This document shows, one piece after another, positions 43,805-51,108 of a DNA stretch of 64,000 nt. This DNA is from Prevotella sp. (GTDB lineage: Bacteria; Bacteroidota; Bacteroidia; Bacteroidales; Bacteroidaceae), in assembly GCA_017645645.1 (NCBI GenBank), contig JAGCOB010000008.1, forward strand, positions 186,001 to 250,000, written 5' to 3'. A program made the translations under genes and the position numbers. The notes beneath the pieces are model-generated. The model saw only the letters and a list, made by a program, of their open reading frames with translations. It made no database searches and was not told the origin of the DNA. The stretch's first letter is position 1. Each line of letters starts with the position of its first letter.

Positions 43805-44866
43805 ATGACAGAGAAACTGGATGACATACTCCTGGAGGAAGAGGACGAAGGACAGGGGGAGCTTTACGAGCACCTGCGTCTGGAGATCGACCGTGGACAG
43901 GTACCTGTCCGTATCGACAAGTATATGTCGGAACATGTCCAGCACTCCTCGCGTAATAGGATCCAGAAAGCGGCGGATGCCGGTTTTATCCAGGTCAACG
44001 GCAAACCCGTTAAGAGCAACTATAAGGTGCGTCCCGGGGATGTCATCACCCTGATGCTCGACCGTCCGCACTATGATACGACCATCGAACCGGAGGAGAT
44101 GCCACTGGATATCGTCTATGAGGACGACCAGTTGATGGTCATCAACAAACCGGCAGGTCTGGTGGTGCATCCTGGATGTGGGAACTTCCATGGAACTCTG
44201 GTCAATGCCGTTGCGTGGCATCTGCGTGACTTGCCAACCTACGATCCCAATGACCCTTCTGTGGGACTGGTACACCGCATCGACAAGGATACTAGTGGTC
44301 TACTGGTCATTGCCAAGACACCCGAGGCGAAGACAGAGTTGGGTGCCCAGTTCTTCAACCACGATACGCATCGCAGCTATCATGCCTTGGTATGGGGAAA
44401 CTTCACGGAGGATACGGGACGTATCGAAGGGAATATCGGACGCGACCCGAAAGACCGTCTGCGCATGGCTGTCTTCCCTCCTGGTTCAGAGACAGGAAAG
44501 TCTGCCGTCACGCATTATAAGGTGTTGGAACGGTTTGGTTACGTGACGTTGGTGGAGTGTCGCTTAGAGACAGGACGTACCCACCAGATCCGTGCCCACA
44601 TGAAACATATCGGACATCCGCTGTTCGGGGACGAGCGCTATGGAGGAACAGAGATTCTGCGCGGTGAGCGTACCGCCTCCTATAAAGCCTATATCCAGAA
44701 CTGTTTTAAGCTCTGTAACCGTCAGGCACTGCATGCTAAGACATTGGGCTTCGTTCATCCCGTGACAGGACAGCAGATGGACTTCACCTCGGAACTGGCG
44801 TCGGATATGGCAGCGTTGCTTGAGAAATGGAGAAATTATAGCCGGCCTCCCGGCATCCCGGAATAA
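43805..44866 (+). CDS. rluD: RluA/RluD-family pseudouridine synthase
   Basis: 353 residues. An S4 RNA-binding domain (VRIDKYMSEHVQHSSRNRIQKAADAGFIQVNG, ~36-67) precedes the catalytic domain with VNKPAGLVVHPGCGN (~115) and the active-site motif VHRIDKDTSGLLVIAKT (~156-172), whose Asp is catalytic. LVECRLETGRTHQIRAHMKHIGHPLFGD is also typical. It probably modifies 23S rRNA helix 69. The last residues (SRPPGIPE) and stop codon come from an 8-bp repeat array, so its C-terminus differs from usual. Confidence 0.93.
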   Translation: MTEKLDDILLEEEDEGQGELYEHLRLEIDRGQVPVRIDKYMSEHVQHSSRNRIQKAADAGFIQVNGKPVKSNYKVRPGDVITLMLDRPHYDTTIEPEEMPLDIVYEDDQLMVINKPAGLVVHPGCGNFHGTLVNAVAWHLRDLPTYDPNDPSVGLVHRIDKDTSGLLVIAKTPEAKTELGAQFFNHDTHRSYHALVWGNFTEDTGRIEGNIGRDPKDRLRMAVFPPGSETGKSAVTHYKVLERFGYVTLVECRLETGRTHQIRAHMKHIGHPLFGDERYGGTEILRGERTASYKAYIQNCFKLCNRQALHAKTLGFVHPVTGQQMDFTSELASDMAALLEKWRNYSRPPGIPE

Positions 44867-44887
44867 CGGCATCCCGGCATAACGAAA
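44840..44887 (+). repeat. 8-bp CCGGCATC array at the rluD 3' end
   Basis: Units CCGGCATC, CCGGAATA, ACGGCATC, CCGGCATA and ACGAAATA follow at an 8-bp period. The array includes the rluD stop codon and runs toward ddl. It is the complement-style relative of the array at 37603. Confidence 0.85.
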
Positions 44888-44910
44888 TAATAATAAAAAA
44901 AAAAGAAAAT

Positions 44911-45900
44911 ATGAAAAACTTAAAACGTGTCATTGCCATCGTTTGTGGTGGCGACTCTTCGGAGCACGATGTGTCATTGCGCTCCGCTCAAGGTATCTAT
45001 TCGTTCTTCGACAAGGAACGATATGATGTGTATATCGTGGATGTGAAAGGTCAGGACTGGAACGTCGAACTGCATGACGGTACGACGGCACGCATCGACC
45101 GTAACGACTTCTCGTTTGTCGAGGACGGTGAGGCAAAGCGTTTTGACTATGCCTATATCACCATTCATGGTACACCGGGTGAGAATGGTATCATGCAGGG
45201 TTATTTTGATCTGGTAAGAGTACCCTACAGCACCAGTGGTGTGTTGGTGGAAGCAATGACCTTTGATAAGTTCGTGCTCAACCAGTATCTGCGTGGCTAT
45301 GGCATCGCCGTTGCCGACTCGCTGTTGATCCGCAAGGGCTATGAGGAATTGGTGAGCGACGAGGAAATAGAACGTCGTATCGGAATGCCTTGTTTCGTCA
45401 AGCCTGCTGCTGACGGCTCATCTTTCGGTGTGTCGAAGGTGAAGGAGGCCGACCAACTCGCTCCAGCCATCCGTAAGGCGATGATGGAAAGTCCTGAGGT
45501 AATGGTGGAGCAGTTCCTGGAGGGTACGGAGATCACGATGGGTATCTATAAGACCAGGGAGAAAGCGGTGCTGTTGCCGATTACCGAGGTGGTGACCCAG
45601 AATGAGTTCTTCGACTATAACGCGAAATACAATGGTCAGGTCCAGGAGATTACGCCGGCCCGTATCTCGGAGGATACTGCCCGCCGTGTCCGTGAGATTA
45701 CCAGTCATATCTATGACATCCTGCATTGCAACGGTATCATCCGTATTGACTATATCATCTCGCCGAAAGGCAAGATTACGATGCTGGAGGTCAATACTAC
45801 CCCGGGAATGACGGCTACCAGCTTCATCCCCCAGCAGGTGAAGGCTGCCGGACTCTCCATGACCGACGTACTGACAGAGATCGTAGAAAACCAGTTCTAA
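44911..45900 (+). CDS. ddl: D-alanine--D-alanine ligase
   Basis: 329 residues. An ATP-grasp ligase that makes the D-Ala-D-Ala dipeptide used by MurF. Motifs are VCGGDSSEHDVSLRSA (~10-25), IHGTPGENGIMQGYFDL (~88-104), FVKPAADGSSFGVSKV (~165-180), VEQFLEGTEITMGI (~195) and the Mg2+/product region RIDYIISPKGKITMLEVNTTPGMTATSFIPQQ (~277-308). It lies downstream of rluD with the repeat array between. Confidence 0.97.
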   Translation: MKNLKRVIAIVCGGDSSEHDVSLRSAQGIYSFFDKERYDVYIVDVKGQDWNVELHDGTTARIDRNDFSFVEDGEAKRFDYAYITIHGTPGENGIMQGYFDLVRVPYSTSGVLVEAMTFDKFVLNQYLRGYGIAVADSLLIRKGYEELVSDEEIERRIGMPCFVKPAADGSSFGVSKVKEADQLAPAIRKAMMESPEVMVEQFLEGTEITMGIYKTREKAVLLPITEVVTQNEFFDYNAKYNGQVQEITPARISEDTARRVREITSHIYDILHCNGIIRIDYIISPKGKITMLEVNTTPGMTATSFIPQQVKAAGLSMTDVLTEIVENQF

Positions 45901-45903
45901 ATT

Positions 45904-46016
45904 GCCCCCTAAGTTAGGGGGATGGGGGTCTGAACAAGACTCCTGTTACATATAGTTTGTAAGATATGGAAGACAATCAACATCGTTCAGACCCCCACCC
46001 CCCTAACTTAGGGGGC
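45904..46016 (+). repeat. MITE-like element with terminal inverted repeats (ddl-acyltransferase)
   Basis: GCCCCCTAAGTTAGGGGG followed by TGGGGGTCTGAAC at the left end is repeated in inverse order at the right end. The outer sequences match the element at 34386-34522, while the centres differ. It begins three bases after the ddl stop and its right arm is inside the next reading frame. Confidence 0.85.
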
Positions 46017-47198
46017 TTTGAGGAGTTTGATGAGATACGGCCTTACGAGGTCGGGGAGATGAAACAGGCGTTTGAGGAACTGATTAACGACCGTCAGTTC
46101 TCGCTGTTGCTGAAAGGTTTTGTGCCCTGGCTTCCTAAATCGATACGCAATGGTCTGTTGCGTCTTGCCTTCATCGGTGTGAAGACTCCACTGGATTTCC
46201 AGTTGCGTTTCATGAAACCTATCGTCTGGTATTTCGTCCGTAAATACACTGATGGTCTTAGTTTCGATGACGCTACACTTCGCCAACAGCCAACAGCCAA
46301 CAGCCAACAGCCAGAAGACCGTTACACGTTCGTCTCCAACCACCGTGACATCGTGCTTGACTCCGCCTTCCTCGATGTCCTGCTCAATAAGCATGACTAT
46401 CCGACAACGGTAGAAATCGGTATCGGTGACAACCTGCTGATTTATCCGTGGATTAAACGACTGGTACGGATGAATAAGGCATTCACCGTGCGCCGTGGAC
46501 TGACGGCTCATGAGATGATGAAGAGCAGTCAGTTGATGAGCCGTTATATCCACTATGCCGTCACTCAGAAGAAGGAGAATATCTGGATAGCCCAGCGTGA
46601 GGGTAGGGCGAAAGACTCGGATGACCGTACCCAGGACTCAGTATTGAAGATGCTGGCGATGGGAGGCGAAGGTGAAATGGCTGACAAACTCCGCGAGCTG
46701 AACATCGTGCCTCTTACCATCAGTTACGAGTATGATCCCTGCGACTACCTGAAGGCACAGGAGTTTCAACAGAAACGGGATAATCCTGCCTTTAAGAAAA
46801 GCAAGCAGGACGACCTTGATAATATGAAGACGGGTATCTTCGGTTATAAGGGACGGGTGCATTATCATTGCGGAACCCCTGTCAACCAGTGGCTCGACGA
46901 ACTGAACGACCTGCCCAAGAACGAGTTCTTCAAGGAGGTGGCACACCGCATGGACACGGAGATCCATCGCCACTACAAACTCTATCCCTGCAACTATATC
47001 GCCCTGGATCTTCTAGATGATTCTAGAGCATCTAGATATTCTAGTCATTATTCAGAAGCAGACCAACAGCGCTTCGAGTCCTATCTCTCCCAACAGCTTG
47101 CGAAGATCAATATTCCCAACAAGGATGAGGCTTTCCTCCGTGAGCGGATGCTGACGATGTATGCTAACCCCCTCCGTAACTATCTTGCCGCCCAATGA
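45966..47198 (+). CDS. Glycerol-phosphate-type acyltransferase family protein
   Basis: 410 residues from the ATG at 45966. The acyltransferase motif is SNHRDIVLDSAFLD (~120-133), an NHxD variant of the PlsC/PlsB family, and IWIAQREGRAKDSDD (~200-214) matches the substrate-binding block. It probably acylates a lysophospholipid or related alcohol at the inner membrane. About the first 18 residues (SDPHPPNLGG) are encoded by the right arm of a palindromic element; a start at 46059 (MKQAFEEL) is the alternative. Two further repeats are read in frame: QQPTANSQQP (~106-115) and LLDDSRASRYSSH (~349-361). Confidence 0.82.
   Translation: MEDNQHRSDPHPPNLGGFEEFDEIRPYEVGEMKQAFEELINDRQFSLLLKGFVPWLPKSIRNGLLRLAFIGVKTPLDFQLRFMKPIVWYFVRKYTDGLSFDDATLRQQPTANSQQPEDRYTFVSNHRDIVLDSAFLDVLLNKHDYPTTVEIGIGDNLLIYPWIKRLVRMNKAFTVRRGLTAHEMMKSSQLMSRYIHYAVTQKKENIWIAQREGRAKDSDDRTQDSVLKMLAMGGEGEMADKLRELNIVPLTISYEYDPCDYLKAQEFQQKRDNPAFKKSKQDDLDNMKTGIFGYKGRVHYHCGTPVNQWLDELNDLPKNEFFKEVAHRMDTEIHRHYKLYPCNYIALDLLDDSRASRYSSHYSEADQQRFESYLSQQLAKINIPNKDEAFLRERMLTMYANPLRNYLAAQ
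46282..46313 (+). repeat. GCCAACA heptamer array inside the acyltransferase gene
   Basis: Four perfect GCCAACA units and a partial fifth are read in frame as QQPTANSQQP, just before the NHRD active-site motif. Confidence 0.9.
47009..47046 (+). repeat. TCTAGA-type repeat inside the acyltransferase gene
   Basis: TTCTAGATGA, TTCTAGAGCA, TCTAGATA and TTCTAGTC recur within 38 bp and encode LLDDSRASRYSSH. It is related to the murF array at 31386. Confidence 0.8.
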
Positions 47199-47857
47199 AG
47201 AAGTTTTTGTATGCAGCCATTTTATGGCTGCCCGTATTGACAGCCTGTACCACCGACAGCTACGAAAAGGGTGAGGGCAAGTATTCCCTGATGCAGGCAG
47301 AAATGGTCGACCTGAGCATTAATGGACAGAAAGAGGCTGCCGCCTTTTTCCTGGACGATGGTAGCCGTTTCACGCTGACCCCTCCTGTCACCGCCAAGTG
47401 GATAGAGACGGCAGACACGGTATACCGTGCCGTGCTGTATTTCAACAAACTCAGTGAGACGACGGCGGAAGCAGTGTCGCTAGGTGCCGTACCCACCCTC
47501 CGTGCCGTCAAGCACTGGCAACTGAAAGTGCAGCCAGAGGATCCTACGGGTATCGAGAGTGCCTGGCTAAGCAAGAACGGTAAGTACCTCAACCTCGCCC
47601 TGTTGCTGAAGTCCGGACAGGCAGACGATAATGATGGGATCCAGACCGTAGGACTCGCCCAGGATACCATCCGTAAGAATGACGACCATACCTGCACGGC
47701 GTGTTTCCGTCTGTTGCACGACCAGTGCGGTGTCCCCCAGTATTATACCATCCGTCGTTACATCAGCATCCTCCTTCCCGACACTGTCGCATTAGACACC
47801 ATCCGCCTGACCATTCCCACCTACGAGGGCAAGAAGGAACGGGTGTTTATTCCGTAA
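47195..47857 (+). CDS. NigD-like lipoprotein
   Basis: 220 residues. The lipobox is LTAC (Cys18). The body is beta-rich in two halves: an OB-like N-terminal part (DGSRFTLTPPV...VYRAVLYFNKL) and a C-terminal sandwich (KYLNLALLLKSG...HTCTACFRLLHD), the layout of NigD-like proteins of Bacteroidetes. Their function is unknown; the name derives from a bacteriocin-region gene. It is coupled to the acyltransferase by an ATGA overlap and is followed by a large palindromic repeat. Confidence 0.8.
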   Translation: MKKFLYAAILWLPVLTACTTDSYEKGEGKYSLMQAEMVDLSINGQKEAAAFFLDDGSRFTLTPPVTAKWIETADTVYRAVLYFNKLSETTAEAVSLGAVPTLRAVKHWQLKVQPEDPTGIESAWLSKNGKYLNLALLLKSGQADDNDGIQTVGLAQDTIRKNDDHTCTACFRLLHDQCGVPQYYTIRRYISILLPDTVALDTIRLTIPTYEGKKERVFIP

Positions 47858-47872
47858 GTCATTTCTTACCAG

Positions 47873-47962
47873 ACACTACAGAAGTTTTTTCATTGAATTT
47901 AATGTCACTAATGTCATAAATGCCCTGTTTATGGGCATTTTTTAGTGACATTAGTGACATTG
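47873..47962 (+). repeat. Left boundary palindromic repeat of the VirE module
   Basis: The stretch contains the stem AAATGCCC/GGGCATTT flanked by AATGTCACTAATGTCA and TAGTGACATTAGTGACATT, and on its outer side ACACTAC and AGTTTTTT. A near-identical inverted copy lies at 51109-51203. It could also act as a terminator for the NigD-like gene. Confidence 0.85.
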
Positions 47963-47995
47963 AGGATCTGTTTTGGTAAGAAAATGGGGAAAAAG

Positions 47996-48025
47996 TTGCA
48001 AAATTGAAAAATTTTTTGTATCTTT
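47996..48025 (+). promoter_or_regulatory. Promoter of the small cysteine-containing protein
   Basis: TTG at 47996-47998, a 19-bp spacer and TATCTTTG at 48018-48025, 49 bp before the chosen ATG. Confidence 0.6.
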
Positions 48026-48074
48026 GCACGTGATTTCAAAACAAAATATTAATCAACTAATTAACTTAACAACT

Positions 48075-48521
48075 ATGATTTCAAACTGTCTTGTTTTTAA
48101 GGAGATTCCGAGAACGTTCATGCTGTGCTTCAACGGTGAGTGTGCCATGCGTGAGAACTGTCTACGTTTTCAGGCAGGTATTCAGGCGAGTCGACAATGG
48201 GATTGGGGAACTGCCGTCTTCCCGTCAGCCCTGAAAGACGGGCAGTGCCCCTACTACCGGAAGGTAGAGGAGGTACAACTTGCCTATGGCTTCCATGGGC
48301 TGTATATAAATGTACCCAGGTATGAGCGTTCCATGATGCGCAAAATGGTCACCGACTATATCGGTTCTGTAGGCGGTTATTACCGCTACCATTACGGAGA
48401 ACGGCTGCTGACTCCGAAACAGCAACAAACCATTCTGCGTTTCTTCACATCTCGCGGCTATGGAGAGGGAATCTTCTTCGACCACTATGAAACAGCCTAT
48501 AACTTCGAGGAACATGAGTAA
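48075..48521 (+). CDS. Small cysteine-containing protein of unknown function
   Basis: 148 residues from the ATG at 48075 (MISNCLVFKEIPRTFMLCFNGECAMRENCLRFQAG); an upstream ATG at 47973 would lie in the promoter. Six Cys occur, clustered as C..C....C near residues 18-29 and C-P-Y at ~58. A conserved-looking tail reads KQQQTILRFFTSRGYGEGIFFDHYETAYNFEE. I recall a similar Bacteroidetes DUF family (possibly DUF6078) but cannot confirm it. The Cys pattern could bind a metal. It precedes the VirE-type gene in an accessory module. Confidence 0.7.
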   Translation: MISNCLVFKEIPRTFMLCFNGECAMRENCLRFQAGIQASRQWDWGTAVFPSALKDGQCPYYRKVEEVQLAYGFHGLYINVPRYERSMMRKMVTDYIGSVGGYYRYHYGERLLTPKQQQTILRFFTSRGYGEGIFFDHYETAYNFEEHE

Positions 48522-48560
48522 TCCCTCGTCGGGATGCCCCCTGACACCTGTTACACGACA

Positions 48561-48654
48561 TGGAACGGTGTGTTCCATAAGGTGGAACTAGTTGTTCCAT
48601 GGCATGGAACAAAGTATTCCATAGGGTGGAACAAGTCGTTCCCATGGCTGGAAC
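48561..48654 (+). repeat. 22-bp-period array of TGGAAC-N5-GTTCCA dyads
   Basis: Four dyads start at 48561, 48583, 48605 and 48627, and a fifth half-site lies at 48649, an exact 22-bp spacing. The arms stay almost constant (TGGAAC, GTTCCA) while the five-base spacers (GGTGT, TAGTT, AAAGT, AAGTC) and linkers vary. It lies between the small protein gene and the VirE-type gene. Confidence 0.95.
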
Positions 48655-48707
48655 GACCAAGAGGGGCAATTCCTAAACGCTATTAACTTATCAACTCATA
48701 TAAAGAC

Positions 48708-50561
48708 ATGAAACTATCATTGATCAGAACAGACAAGAACAACCGTCAACATCTGAAGATCGTTCCCATGGAACAGGTAATGCAGGCGGTAGTGAGAGAC
48801 AACGGTAACAACGACATCGACGAATTTCGTAATTTCGTCCGGTGGGCAGAGTCATGGATGACCTTCCGCAAGCTTCACCGCTACCCAGTGGTCTATCCCT
48901 CCGTGGAACTCAAGAACGACCAGGAAAGTGGTTTCCAAGTCGTCCGTTTCAACGGACTGCTGACACTGACCGTCGGTACCCTGCATGACAAGGAGGAAGG
49001 AGAAAACGTGAAGCGCATGGCAGCTATCCTGCCCTGTACGGAAGCGGCACTGTTGGGCAGCAGCGGTAAGACGGTGAAGATCCTGGTACGTATCGCCCGT
49101 CCTGACGACCATCTCCCTAAGGACGAGGACGAGATGGAGGCATTCTGCAGACAGGCATATCCTATTGCCTGCCGCCTCTACGAGACGGTCATCCCCATGG
49201 CATATACCGGTGAAAGACTGACTATCGCCCCTGCCATGCGTGACAAGGAGCCACGACTGCTGATGACCGGTTTCCGCCAGACAGTCGATCCGCACCCCTA
49301 CTATCATACGGCAGCGGCACTTAGGATTCCTGAAACACTCTCCATGGAGGACATCGAATTCATCACCCACCAATCGGATGAGGTTGATGACAGATCGTCT
49401 GCGGCTGTCTCAACAGGTACCCGCCAGTTGATCAACCTGTTGGAGAGCCGCTATGCCTTCCGCCAGAACATTGTCATGGGGTATGTGGAATACCGCCCCA
49501 AAGAGAAATGGCACCTGGGATGGCGACCCGTGGATGAGCGGGTGCAGAACGGTTTTGCCATGGAGGCACGGCTCGCAGGACAAAATGTGTGGGACAAGGA
49601 TATCCAACGCTATCTGAGGTCAGACATGGTACGTGCGTACAATCCTGTGCATGAATATCTCTGGAGTCTGTGCAACAAATGGGACGGACGGGACCATATC
49701 GGTGCTCTTGCCAAGACCGTTCCCACGAAGAATTCTCATTGGGGAAAGTGGTTCCGCACATGGTTCCTGGCGATGGTCGAACAATGGCTCGGGATGAAGC
49801 GTAACTACGGCAATGCGATGGTTCCGCTACTGATCTCCAAACAGGGGTATAACAAATCGACGTTCTGTAAGTCTCTGATTCCCATAGACTTACAATGGGG
49901 TTACACGGACAGTCTCTTCCTCTCCGAAAAGAAATCTGTCCTACAGGCGATGAGCCAGTTCCTGCTCATCAACCTCGACGAGTTCAACCAGATATCGCCT
50001 GATGTCCAGCAGGGATTCCTGAAAAACCTCATACAACTGGCTTCCGTCAAGGTGAAACGCCCATACGGAAAACATGTCGAGGAGTTTCCGCGCCTCGCCT
50101 CCTTCATCGCCACCAGCAACGTGACGGATATCCTTGCCGACCCCACAGGAAGCCGCCGTTTCATCGGCATAGAATTGACAGGACCCATCAACGTGTCTAA
50201 GAAAATCAACTACGACCAGCTCTATGCACAGGCAGTAACCTTGCTCGACCAGGGAGAGCCTACGTGGCTGGACGAGGAACAGACCCGCTTGCTGATGGAG
50301 TCCAACAGCCAATTCCAGTTGCGGTCTTCCGAGGAACTGTTCTTCTGGGAGTGCTTCCGTATTCCTGAAAAGGAAGAGGAGGGACAATATATGAGTACCA
50401 CCGCCATCTTCACCGTCATCAAGAAGAAAGCAGGTACTGCCATCCGGAACGGCAATCTCCGTTTATTTGGCAGATTCCTCTCCAATATCAAGCATATCAG
50501 GAAACGACGTACCAGTTATGGAACAGAATATCTCGTTTCTCCACTTGAAAAAGCGGAATGA
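48708..50561 (+). CDS. VirE-type superfamily-3 ATPase/primase-associated protein
   Basis: 617 residues. The N-terminal ~200 residues match the BT4734-like/VirE N-terminal primase-like region (FRNFVRWAESWMTFRKLHRYPVVYPSVELKND). The middle is a VirE helicase-like ATPase with Walker A KQGYNKSTFCKS (~378-389), Walker B FLLINLDEFN (~418-427) and the motif SFIATSNVTDILADPTGSRRFIGI (~465-488). A C-terminal DUF3874-like segment follows. Such proteins are related to P4-type replication ATPases and are common in Bacteroidales accessory regions with unknown role. The 3' end is duplicated at 51076-51103. Confidence 0.88.
   Translation: MKLSLIRTDKNNRQHLKIVPMEQVMQAVVRDNGNNDIDEFRNFVRWAESWMTFRKLHRYPVVYPSVELKNDQESGFQVVRFNGLLTLTVGTLHDKEEGENVKRMAAILPCTEAALLGSSGKTVKILVRIARPDDHLPKDEDEMEAFCRQAYPIACRLYETVIPMAYTGERLTIAPAMRDKEPRLLMTGFRQTVDPHPYYHTAAALRIPETLSMEDIEFITHQSDEVDDRSSAAVSTGTRQLINLLESRYAFRQNIVMGYVEYRPKEKWHLGWRPVDERVQNGFAMEARLAGQNVWDKDIQRYLRSDMVRAYNPVHEYLWSLCNKWDGRDHIGALAKTVPTKNSHWGKWFRTWFLAMVEQWLGMKRNYGNAMVPLLISKQGYNKSTFCKSLIPIDLQWGYTDSLFLSEKKSVLQAMSQFLLINLDEFNQISPDVQQGFLKNLIQLASVKVKRPYGKHVEEFPRLASFIATSNVTDILADPTGSRRFIGIELTGPINVSKKINYDQLYAQAVTLLDQGEPTWLDEEQTRLLMESNSQFQLRSSEELFFWECFRIPEKEEEGQYMSTTAIFTVIKKKAGTAIRNGNLRLFGRFLSNIKHIRKRRTSYGTEYLVSPLEKAE
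50527..50554 (+). repeat. 28-bp direct repeat, copy 1 (virE 3' end)
   Basis: AATATCTCGTTTCTCCACTT and the following GAAAAAGC encode the last residues of the VirE-type protein. Copy 2 at 51076-51103 matches at 26 of 28 positions. Confidence 0.85.
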
Positions 50562-50611
50562 TGTATAGAAGTCAACAATCACGATATAAAATAAAAATTT
50601 AAGGTAAATTA

Positions 50612-50643
50612 TTTGGTTATTAGTACTAAATATAGTACCTTTG
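50612..50643 (+). promoter_or_regulatory. hicAB promoter with overlapping operator
   Basis: TTTG at 50612-50615, a 20-bp spacer and TACCTTTG at 50636-50643. A perfect inverted repeat GTACTA-AATA-TAGTAC (50623-50638) overlaps the -7 box, the usual position for autorepression by a toxin-antitoxin complex. Confidence 0.75.
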
Positions 50644-50658
50644 CAAAGATTAATATTT

Positions 50659-50919
50659 ATGGAATCAAAGGAAAAGCTAAGGGAGCGTTTCAAGAGGAAA
50701 CCGAAGGACTTTACGTTTGAGGAAACAATTACGCTATTATCAGGTTTTGGTTATCATATCCATCATAAAGGAAAAACGTCAGGATCACGTATCCGTTTTA
50801 TGAATGAAGAAAAAGGTATCTACATAGATATACACAAACTGAAGATGGTGTTGACAGCTATCTTGAAGCCTGTAAGGCAGACGGAGTGGAACCTGCAAAG
50901 CCTTATAGTGGCAGGTTAA
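50659..50919 (+). pseudogene. hicA: HicA toxin remnant fused out of frame to hicB
   Basis: The first ~60 residues (LRERFKRKPKDFTFEETITLLSGFGYHIHHKGKTSGSRIRF...IDIHK) are a standard HicA mRNA-interferase fold with the catalytic-type His region GYHIHHKGKTSGSR. After IHK at ~50838 the expected HKPHP-type ending is replaced by sequence that is really hicB read in another frame (LKMVLTAILKPV...), giving an 86-residue hybrid. A deletion has removed the hicA 3' end and the hicB 5' end. Toxic activity is doubtful. Confidence 0.8.
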
Positions 50920-51044
50920 ACCTTCGTATGTCATCGGAACTGCATTCTCGTGTGGCTGCAGCAGTATCTGCGACGGGTACTACTATTAATGACTTCATCA
51001 ACAAGGCTATTACAAATGAGTTGAAGCACATAGCAATACTCTAA
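50839..51044 (+). pseudogene. hicB: HicB antitoxin remnant (3' part)
   Basis: In the frame of 50841 the sequence reads EDGVDSYLEACKADGVEPAKPYSGRLNLRMSSEL..., then VAAAVSATGTTINDFINKAITNELK. This is the C-terminal linker and Arc-type DNA-binding half of HicB. The N-terminal RNase-H-like half is missing and no proper start precedes it; an internal ATG at 50929 could at most make the DNA-binding domain. Confidence 0.8.
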
Positions 51045-51075
51045 TTTCATCTGATATTTATGCAAATAATTCATA

Positions 51076-51103
51076 AATATCTCGTTTTTCCACTCGAAAA
51101 AGC
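51076..51103 (+). repeat. 28-bp direct repeat, copy 2
   Basis: It repeats the virE 3' end (AATATCTCGTTTTTCCACTC plus GAAAAAGC) and is followed at once by a stop-like ATAG and the right boundary palindrome. Copies 1 and 2 bracket a ~520-bp segment with the hicAB remnant. Confidence 0.85.
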
Positions 51104-51108
51104 ATAGT

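Noticed and set aside
48561-48654. Possible CRISPR array upstream of the VirE-type gene
   Set aside because: Dyads are separated by 5-bp linkers only and lack spacers.
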